Positions 1 through 5,098 of a stretch of DNA of 7,511 bases are shown here, piece by piece. A model generated the notes under the pieces. The model made no database searches, was not told where the DNA came from, and saw nothing but the letters and a program-made list of their open reading frames with translations. Numbering within the stretch: the first letter of the stretch is position 1; the number at the start of each line of letters is the position of its first letter. The position numbers and the translations under genes were made by a program. Source of the stretch: Anaerolineales bacterium (GTDB taxonomy: Bacteria > Chloroflexota > Anaerolineae > Anaerolineales > UBA4823); contig JAQUAE010000078.1 of assembly GCA_028687395.1 (NCBI GenBank), positions 1 to 7,511 of the forward strand, in the 5' to 3' direction.

Positions 1-3
1 ACC

Positions 4-31
4 TTGGAATTTCCCCCCATTTTGCTATAAT
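4..31 (+). promoter_or_regulatory. Predicted extended -10 sigma70-type promoter of icd
   Basis: A TTGGAA -35-like box (4-9, four of six consensus bases) is separated by 16 bases from a perfect TATAAT -10 box (26-31). The -10 box is preceded by TG plus one base (23-25), giving an extended -10 element. Transcription would start near position 38, leaving a short leader of under 40 bases before icd. The match is close to consensus, but promoter function is inferred from sequence alone. Confidence 0.6.
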
Positions 32-74
32 TCAGCGCAGTCTGCAGACATGATGCAACGCCAAGGGAGAAGTA

Positions 75-1379
75 ATGAAGAGTTTTGAGCACATTCGCAT
101 ACCTGAAGAAGGTGAGAAAATCCAGCAGCGCGGCAGCCAGTTAATCGTTCCGCACCAGCCGATCATCCCCTTCGTGGAGGGCGATGGCACGGGGCGGGAC
201 ATCTGGAGAGCCGCGCAGCGCGTTTTCGACGCCGCCGTAGCGCAAGCGTACCAGGGCAAGCGCAAGGTAGCCTGGATGGAAGTTTACGCCGGTGAAAAAG
301 CCTACACGCAATGGGGCACCTGGCTCCCGGAGGAAACAGTCGAAGCCTTCGCCGAATTCCTGGTGGGCATCAAAGGCCCGCTCACCACCCCAATCGGGGG
401 CGGCTTCCGCTCCTTGAACGTGGCGCTGCGCAAAGCCCTCGACCTGTACGTCTGCTTGCGCCCGGTGCGCTATTTTCCGGGCGTCCCCTCCACGGTGAAG
501 CATCCCGAGTACGTGGACATGGTCGTCTTCCGAGAAAACACCGAAGATATCTACACCGGCATCGAGTTCGAGCAGGGCACTCAAGATAACCAGCGCTTCG
601 GGCAACTACTCAAGGAGCATTTCCCTGACGAGTACGCCAAGATCCGCTTCCCAGAGACGTCTGGCTATGGCGTCAAACCGGTATCCAAAGAAGGCACCAC
701 GCGCCTGGTGCGGGCGGCCATCCAATATGCCCTGGAGAACAAGCGGCGCAACGTCACCCTGGTGCACAAGGGCAATATCATGAAGTACACCGAAGGAGCC
801 TTTCGCAATTGGGGCTACGAGTTGGCTGAGGCCGAATTCGGCAAGCAAGTGTACACCTGGGCGCAGTGGCAGCGCACCCTCGAACGCGAGGGCGAAGAGA
901 AAGCCAACGCCGAGCAGGAGGCCGCTCTGAAAGCCGGAAGGTTGCTGATCAAAGACGTGATCGCCGACATCGTCTTCCAACAGACCATCACCCGGGCGAT
1001 GGAATTCGACGTGCTTGCCACCACAAACCTGAATGGCGATTATCTATCCGATGCCATTGCGGCGCTGGTGGGCGGCATCGGGATCGCTCCGGGGGGCAAT
1101 ATCAACTACGAGAGCGGGCACGCCATCTTCGAAGCCACCCACGGCACGGCGCCCAAGTACGCTGACAAGGACAAGGTCAATCCCGGCTCGGTCATCCTCT
1201 CGGGCGAGATGATGTTCCGTTATATGGGCTGGCATGAAGCCGCAGACCTAATCGTCAACGGCATGGAGAAAGCCATCGCCACCCGCAACGTCACCTATGA
1301 CTTCCATCGCCTGATGGAAAACGCGGTGCTGTTGAAGTGCTCCGAGTTCGGCGAGGCGATCGTCAGGAACATGAGCTGA
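75..1379 (+). CDS. icd: NADP-dependent isocitrate dehydrogenase
   Basis: Cytoplasmic TCA-cycle enzyme that oxidatively decarboxylates isocitrate to 2-oxoglutarate with NADP+. The 434-residue protein matches the E. coli/Bacillus homodimeric family along its full length. Visible active-site residues are Ser113, Asn115, Arg119, Arg129, Arg153, Tyr160 and Lys232, with metal-binding Asp298, Asp322 and Asp326. Cofactor-site residues Lys361, Tyr362, Tyr408 and Arg412 match the NADP-specific type (E. coli Lys344, Tyr345, Tyr391, Arg395), not the NAD type. A charged segment at about 258-291 is some 13 residues longer than in E. coli and resembles the Bacillus enzyme. The ATG start has an AGGGAG ribosome binding site at 64-69, five bases upstream. 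The gene appears monocistronic and converges on the cytochrome operon. Identification is very secure. Confidence 0.97.
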   Translation: MKSFEHIRIPEEGEKIQQRGSQLIVPHQPIIPFVEGDGTGRDIWRAAQRVFDAAVAQAYQGKRKVAWMEVYAGEKAYTQWGTWLPEETVEAFAEFLVGIKGPLTTPIGGGFRSLNVALRKALDLYVCLRPVRYFPGVPSTVKHPEYVDMVVFRENTEDIYTGIEFEQGTQDNQRFGQLLKEHFPDEYAKIRFPETSGYGVKPVSKEGTTRLVRAAIQYALENKRRNVTLVHKGNIMKYTEGAFRNWGYELAEAEFGKQVYTWAQWQRTLEREGEEKANAEQEAALKAGRLLIKDVIADIVFQQTITRAMEFDVLATTNLNGDYLSDAIAALVGGIGIAPGGNINYESGHAIFEATHGTAPKYADKDKVNPGSVILSGEMMFRYMGWHEAADLIVNGMEKAIATRNVTYDFHRLMENAVLLKCSEFGEAIVRNMS

Positions 1380-1412
1380 GCCGCAGGGCTGCTCTGCAAG
1401 CATAATAACAAC

Positions 1413-1439
1413 GCGGGGCAGGAACGTGTCCTGCCCCGC
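1413..1439 (-). terminator. Strong hairpin, probable intrinsic terminator of the qcr-like operon
   Basis: A perfect 11-bp GC-rich inverted repeat (arms 1413-1423 and 1429-1439) encloses a five-base loop. Read on the minus strand, the stem is followed by GTTGTTATTATG (1412-1401), a moderately T-rich tail, as expected for rho-independent termination of the leftward cytochrome operon. On the plus strand only two T residues follow, so it would be a weaker terminator for icd, though it may still block or stabilise both converging transcripts. Confidence 0.65.
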
Positions 1440-1444
1440 TTGCA

Positions 1445-1460
1445 CGCCTCGGAAGAGGCG
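1445..1460. other. Small second hairpin with GGAA tetraloop
   Basis: A 6-bp stem (CGCCTC at 1445-1450, GAGGCG at 1455-1460) closes a GGAA loop, which is GNRA-type on the plus strand. It lies five bases from the large hairpin, between it and the end of the cytochrome fusion gene. It could assist termination or 3'-end stability, but a stem this short can also occur by chance in GC-rich DNA. Confidence 0.35.
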
Positions 1461-1488
1461 GGGGAGTAGCAAGGATGGCCCCCTGCGA

Positions 1489-2754
1489 TCAAGGAGTGAC
1501 GGTGACCGTCAGCGTGGCGGTGACCGGCAGGGGGGAGGTTACCGGCGCGGTCAGGGTGATGGTGATGACCGGCGAAACCTGGAGCGTCTCGGCGGGCGGC
1601 GGGAGCGCCGGGGCAGCCAACTGGGCCGCCTGCTCTGCCGTCTCGGGGGCGCCGCCCAGCACCCAGCGTTCGAAAATGGCAATCAGTTCGGGCTTGAGCG
1701 CCCTGGTGGGTGGCATGGGCCCGCCAGCCTCGATCTCCTCGCGATGCAGCATGCGAATCAGGTTACTCCCCAGGTCGCCAGCCACCACGTTCGGGGCGTG
1801 GTCGCCGCTGGTCATCACTTCGGCGTAGCTCTGCATCAGGTAGTTGTTGTTCTTCTTGCCAGGGCGGTGGCAAGAGATGCAGTAGCGCTTGACCAGTGGG
1901 GCGATGTGCACCTCATAGGATGGCACCTCGTTTTCCGCCAGTGCGGGCGGAGCAGCCCGCTGCTCCGCCTCGGGTGGCAGCTCGGCGCGGTCATCCCAGG
2001 TGTAGCGCATGAAAGCTACCAGCGCCTCGATCTCCCCCGGCCCCAATTCGCCGCCGTACGCCTTTCCAAAGGGGGGCATGCCCTGCGCCGGCTGGCCGAA
2101 GTTGACCACGTTGTAGAGGGTCTCGTCCGTGAAGGTATACATCACGTCCTGGTCGTTGATCGGTTTCAACACAACCCCCTCCAGCCCTTCCACGCCAATG
2201 ATCTCGCCGCCCTCGCCATCCGCGCCGTGGCACTCCACGCATTGGATCGAATAGGTATCCTGGCCGAGCGCAATCTGTTCGCTCAACGAAGTCGCCAGGG
2301 GCGCCGCTTCCGTCTGGGGTGGAGTGGTCACGGCGGCCAGCATCGTCAGGCCCACGATGCCGGCGACGACCACACTCATCACGCTGATCGCCACCTTGCG
2401 CTTAGACCAGTGACGGTAGGGATTGCGATCGACGAAAGGAAGCAGGAAAAGGAGCAGCACCGCCACCCCGGGGATGACCGTCGTGCCAATCCATTCCAGG
2501 TTCCCCGGAAAATACTTGAGCATCTGGAAGAGGAAGAGGAAGTACCACTCCGGGCGGGGAATGTAGCTGCTGTCGCTGGGATCCGCCTTGGGCTCGTTGG
2601 CCACCCCGACGAATGTGGCCAACCCGAGCAGCAGAAGGAAGAGCCCAAAGGAGACGATCATATCCTTGTAGATAATATCGGGAAAGAATTTCACCCCCTT
2701 CTGCTTGGCTTTGTAATACTTGTCCAGATATTTCTGCTTGAATTCCTGATTCAC
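1489..2754 (-). CDS. qcrC: Cytochrome b subunit IV-like protein fused to two cytochrome c domains
   Basis: Subunit of a quinol-oxidising Rieske/cytochrome b complex; 421 residues. The N-terminal part (about 1-145) is subunit IV-like: three predicted membrane helices (about 33-52, 92-107, 121-143) and the quinol-site PEWY motif at 68-71. Three helices with the N-terminus inside place the rest on the outer face. A first c-type domain carries CVECH (172-176) with probable axial Met226 (GMPPF). A second carries CISCH (292-296) and a candidate Met347 (GPMPP); its ERWVLGGAP-like end resembles PSCyt1-type domains. The tail after about 371 is rich in Ala, Pro, Thr and Val. The start is GTG at 2754, with AAGGAG (2766-2761) six bases upstream; no better ATG fits. 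Bacillus QcrC has the same subunit IV-cytochrome c design but, from memory, is about 255 residues with one haem c. The symbol is by analogy. Confidence 0.9.
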   Translation of the reverse strand: MNQEFKQKYLDKYYKAKQKGVKFFPDIIYKDMIVSFGLFLLLLGLATFVGVANEPKADPSDSSYIPRPEWYFLFLFQMLKYFPGNLEWIGTTVIPGVAVLLLFLLPFVDRNPYRHWSKRKVAISVMSVVVAGIVGLTMLAAVTTPPQTEAAPLATSLSEQIALGQDTYSIQCVECHGADGEGGEIIGVEGLEGVVLKPINDQDVMYTFTDETLYNVVNFGQPAQGMPPFGKAYGGELGPGEIEALVAFMRYTWDDRAELPPEAEQRAAPPALAENEVPSYEVHIAPLVKRYCISCHRPGKKNNNYLMQSYAEVMTSGDHAPNVVAGDLGSNLIRMLHREEIEAGGPMPPTRALKPELIAIFERWVLGGAPETAEQAAQLAAPALPPPAETLQVSPVITITLTAPVTSPLPVTATLTVTVTP

Positions 2755-2769
2755 AGCCGTCTCCTTTGG

Positions 2770-3435
2770 CTAGTCGTCTTTGTCAGGGATCGATGAAATG
2801 CCCAGGCGGATGACGAGATAAATGTGAATGCCGATCGTGGCCGCGATGATGGCGGGTAAGAACCAGATGTGCACCGAGAAGAAGCGCGCCAGCGTCACTG
2901 CGCTCAGGTCGGCGCCGCCGCGCAGCACGCGGGTGACCAGGGGACCGATGAGCGGCGCGGTGCCGGGAATCTCGGTGCCCACCGTCGTCGCCCAATAAGC
3001 GCGCTGGTTCCAGGGAAGCAGATAACCGGTGAAACCCATGCTCAGCGTCGCCAGGAACAGAACCACGCCGGTCAGCCAGGTCACTTCACGAGGGTACTTG
3101 TAGGCAGCCAAGTAGAAGGTGCGCAGCATGTGAATGGAAACCACGACGACCATCAGCGTGGCGCCCCAATGATGGATGCCGCGAATCAGCCAGCCAAAAG
3201 AGACGCCGTTCATGATGTACTGGATGCTATCGTAGGCGTGGTCGGGCGAGGGAACGTAATATACGGTAAGAAAGATACCGGTGACGCCCTGCATGACAAA
3301 AAGGAACAAGCTGGCGCTACCCAGGGTAAACCACCAGTTCACCTTGGGGACCTTGCGGTCCAGGACCACGTTGTAGATGCCGGTCAGCCCCAGGCGCTCG
3401 TCCAGCCAGGTGTACACTTTTTGCGCTGTGCTCAT
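2770..3435 (-). CDS. qcrB: Cytochrome b6-type subunit of Rieske/cytochrome b complex
   Basis: Membrane subunit that carries the two b haems for quinol oxidation and transmembrane electron transfer. At 221 residues it is the length of b6/QcrB proteins, with the C-terminal third of cytochrome b encoded separately downstream. Four hydrophobic helices are visible. Haem ligands are His88 and His102 in the second helix and His189 and His204 in the fourth. The 15-residue step between the last two is the b6 pattern; bc1-type cytochrome b has 14. The cysteine that attaches the extra haem in b6f (Cys35) and in Bacillus QcrB is replaced here by Thr37 (NWWFTLGS). The ATG start overlaps the Rieske stop codon by four bases (ATGA), indicating translational coupling. 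The fusion gene starts 15 bases after its stop. Confidence 0.95.
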   Translation of the reverse strand: MSTAQKVYTWLDERLGLTGIYNVVLDRKVPKVNWWFTLGSASLFLFVMQGVTGIFLTVYYVPSPDHAYDSIQYIMNGVSFGWLIRGIHHWGATLMVVVVSIHMLRTFYLAAYKYPREVTWLTGVVLFLATLSMGFTGYLLPWNQRAYWATTVGTEIPGTAPLIGPLVTRVLRGGADLSAVTLARFFSVHIWFLPAIIAATIGIHIYLVIRLGISSIPDKDD

Positions 3436-3917
3436 GCTTCCCTCAACAGTATCGACAGGTTTCCGTCCTCGATCTTGAACTCATACTTGTCCAATGGACG
3501 GGGCGGCGGACCGAAGGTCACCTCGCCTTGCGTGTCGAAGTGGCCGTCGTGGCAGGGGCAGATGTACTCCCCAGCCTCGGCTTGCCAGGTAACGCGGCAG
3601 CTCAGGTGGGTGCACAGGTTGGAGAAGGCCTCGATCTCCCCACCCTCCTTGCGGAAGACGTACACGCCATAACTGTTGACCGTCTTCTCCCAGCCGTTGA
3701 CCTTGGTGCGGGTAAAGGTAAACAGGGTGGGCACGCCCACGGGGTAGTTATCGAGAGGGCCGAGGGGCACCCAGGCCTCTTTGCTCTGCGTTTTGAGCGC
3801 CGGGGAAATGATGTAACCGATAGCCGGTAAGCCGACCACGGCGCCGATCACCGTGCCCAGGAAGGCCGTCAGGATGGCGCCAAACTCGCGGCGGCTCAAG
3901 TGCGGCGATTTTGCCAT
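3432..3917 (-). CDS. qcrA: Rieske [2Fe-2S] iron-sulfur protein
   Basis: Accepts the first electron from quinol at the outer-face site of the complex and passes it to cytochrome c. The chosen ATG at 3917 gives 161 residues and has a strong AAAGGAGGT ribosome binding site (3930-3922); a TTG six codons upstream would place that site inside the gene. The N-terminus has a twin-arginine motif (SRREFG, 8-13) followed by a hydrophobic helix (about 14-38), so the folded cluster protein is probably Tat-exported and stays anchored. Cluster ligands are Cys102 and His104 (CTHLSC) and Cys120 and His123 (CPCH), with Cys107 and Cys122 forming the usual disulfide. The bovine Ser163 and Tyr165 positions are Gly125 and Phe127 here, which suggests a low redox potential. 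It is the first gene of the leftward operon. Confidence 0.95.
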   Translation of the reverse strand: MAKSPHLSRREFGAILTAFLGTVIGAVVGLPAIGYIISPALKTQSKEAWVPLGPLDNYPVGVPTLFTFTRTKVNGWEKTVNSYGVYVFRKEGGEIEAFSNLCTHLSCRVTWQAEAGEYICPCHDGHFDTQGEVTFGPPPRPLDKYEFKIEDGNLSILLREA

Positions 3918-3982
3918 GCATACCTCCTTTGGCAACGCCTCGGGTCAGATTCTCTCCGCTGGGGCCGGGCGTCGCGGATGCA

Positions 3983-4011
3983 ATTCTAACAATAACTCTC
4001 CACAAACTCAA
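3983..4011 (-). promoter_or_regulatory. Predicted extended -10 promoter of the qcr-like operon
   Basis: On the minus strand a TTGAGT -35-like box (4011-4006) is followed after exactly 17 bases by TAGAAT (3988-3983), five of six bases of the -10 consensus. TG plus one base stands directly before it, so it is again an extended -10 element, as at icd. Transcription would begin near 3976, giving a leader of about 60 bases before the Rieske start. Confidence 0.55.
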
Positions 4012-4079
4012 GCTTTCGCCCAATTTAACCACATCGCGCCAATATGCACAGTAAATTTCCGCATTTTCCTGGCGCATCT

Positions 4080-4109
4080 CAGACAGATGAAATCATTATC
4101 GATTACAAT
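4080..4109 (+). promoter_or_regulatory. Weak candidate promoter for sdhCDAB
   Basis: TACAAT (4104-4109) matches five of six -10 consensus bases. CAGACA (4080-4085), 18 bases upstream, matches only the GACA part of a -35 box. There is no extended -10 TG. It is the best rightward match I could find in the spacer, but the region is AT-rich and such matches arise easily. If real, the sdhC leader would be about 125 bases long. Confidence 0.3.
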
Positions 4110-4241
4110 TAATATCAACGATCATTTCCCTGGAGCGACGCATACTACCTCTGACACACCCAGAACTGGCTCGCACCCGTTTCATCTTCCATCCCAAAAC
4201 CAAGCTATTTCAGGTAACCACACAGGGAGGCAGACACGGCT

Positions 4242-4622
4242 ATGAAAAATCAAGTGGGTTTGAAGGGCGTTAGATACCGAGGCGGCGGACCAATGTTAGC
4301 CTGGGTGCTGCATCGCATCGGTGGAGTGGCGATGGTGGTCCTGGTGGGCATGCACGCCCTGGCAAGCTTCTCCATGCAGCAGTTCGGCAGCGACCTGGGA
4401 ACCGCCATCAACACCGTCTACGAATCGCCCTATTTTCAAGTCTTCGTCGTATTCTTCGTCCTGTTCCACGCCATAAACGGCCTGCGCATCATCGTCCTGG
4501 ACGTCTGGCCGAAGCTGCTCGAGTACCAGCGCGAGATCACCTGGCTGCAGTGGCTGATCTTCGTGCCCATCTATGGGCTGACCGTCTTCATCCTGATCCA
4601 ACGTACCCTGTCCGGCGAGTGA
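4242..4622 (+). CDS. sdhC: Succinate dehydrogenase cytochrome b subunit (SdhC)
   Basis: Membrane anchor of complex II, which holds haem b and part of the quinone site. The 126-residue protein has three predicted helices (about 18-44, 64-87, 101-121). The family motif LHRIGG at 23-28 corresponds to E. coli LHRVSG (His30, Arg31), and FHAINGLR at 75-82 supplies the probable axial haem ligand His76 (E. coli His84). Trp21 stands where E. coli has quinone-site Ser27. An additional His38 lies in the first helix. GGGAGG at 4225-4230 is the probable ribosome binding site, although its 11-base distance to the ATG is long. This is the first gene of the sdhCDAB cluster, and sdhD follows after 22 bases. 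Confidence 0.93.
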   Translation: MKNQVGLKGVRYRGGGPMLAWVLHRIGGVAMVVLVGMHALASFSMQQFGSDLGTAINTVYESPYFQVFVVFFVLFHAINGLRIIVLDVWPKLLEYQREITWLQWLIFVPIYGLTVFILIQRTLSGE

Positions 4623-4644
4623 AGAGTCCGAAGGAGAAGCGCAC

Positions 4645-5067
4645 ATGCACACACGTGGAATACCCCAACCGGGATGGAGTTTCGAGTACATCATGTGGAT
4701 CTTCACGCGCATCTCAGGGATCGCCATGCTGATCCTGGGAGGGCTCGGCCTGGCCGGCGCTCTGCTCATGGGGGCGCGCACACAGATGGACATGCCCACC
4801 CTGGTGCGCTGGACCTTCTTCCCCAACCCCAACCACGTGATCAACAGCAACATACCCGACGTGGCTCAGGGCTGGGCGAGCGCCTTCTGGCAAATCATGC
4901 AGATGCTGCTGGCGGCTTTCGGCATCTCCCACGGCTTCAATGGCGTCCGCGTGATCATCGAGGATTACATCGGCAACACTTTCTGGCGACCGCTGATGCG
5001 TGGAGCGATCTTCCTGCTCTGGCTGTTCTTCATGATCGTCGCCGTATATGTGATACTGGCGTCCTAA
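4645..5067 (+). CDS. sdhD: Succinate dehydrogenase membrane anchor subunit (SdhD)
   Basis: Second membrane anchor of complex II; 140 residues with three predicted helices (about 22-44, 79-105, 117-138). The motif SHGFNGVR (95-102) offers His96 as the second haem b ligand (E. coli SdhD His71). Asp107-Tyr108, 11 and 12 residues later, match the spacing of E. coli Asp82-Tyr83 at the quinone site. The motif strongly resembles that of SdhC upstream, so the two anchors look like paralogues. The first helix has TRISG where SdhC has HRIGG. The ATG has AAGGAG at 4631-4636, eight bases upstream. The identity as an SDH anchor is firm from context and motif; the C/D naming follows gene order. Confidence 0.9.
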   Translation: MHTRGIPQPGWSFEYIMWIFTRISGIAMLILGGLGLAGALLMGARTQMDMPTLVRWTFFPNPNHVINSNIPDVAQGWASAFWQIMQMLLAAFGISHGFNGVRVIIEDYIGNTFWRPLMRGAIFLLWLFFMIVAVYVILAS

Positions 5068-5098
5068 CTGCCAGGGCAAGCAGGAGGAAAGGCGAGCT

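Larger units (their letters stand above)
3918..4241. other. Divergent regulatory spacer between the qcr-like and sdh operons
   Basis: This 324-base gap has no convincing gene. The reading frame that crosses it on the plus strand has no ribosome binding site or family resemblance and runs into the sdhC start. The stretch from about 3980 to 4130 is clearly more AT-rich than the genes around it. It contains the leftward promoter candidate, weak rightward promoter-like boxes, and two imperfect inverted repeats: arms 4090-4103 and 4114-4127 with 10 of 14 pairs, and GCGCCA near 4036 facing TGGCGC near 4070. The part from about 4130 to 4220 shows nothing recognisable and could be the sdh leader. Confidence 0.6.

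Noticed and set aside
840..960. Charged insertion in isocitrate dehydrogenase relative to E. coli, first thought unusual
   Set aside because: The segment resembles the known insertion in Bacillus-type isocitrate dehydrogenase (TWAQW...E...AGRLLIKD), so it is a normal feature of that branch rather than a novelty.
1426..2796. 456-codon open frame on the plus strand opposite the cytochrome fusion gene
   Set aside because: Its translation is rich in His, Arg and Gly with no family resemblance. It is antisense to a gene with clear haem, PEWY and membrane motifs, so it is a by-product of GC-rich codon use.
3432..3935. Longer Rieske protein starting at TTG (3935)
   Set aside because: The strong AAAGGAGGT site (3930-3922) would then lie within the coding region. 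The ATG at 3917 is correctly spaced from it and places the twin-arginine motif near the N-terminus.
3853..4245. 130-codon plus-strand frame crossing the divergent spacer and overlapping the sdhC start by ATGA
   Set aside because: It starts inside the Rieske gene on the opposite strand. It has no hydrophobic or domain pattern, and the spacer part reads as low-quality Thr/Ser/His-rich sequence. The ATGA overlap looks like coincidence.
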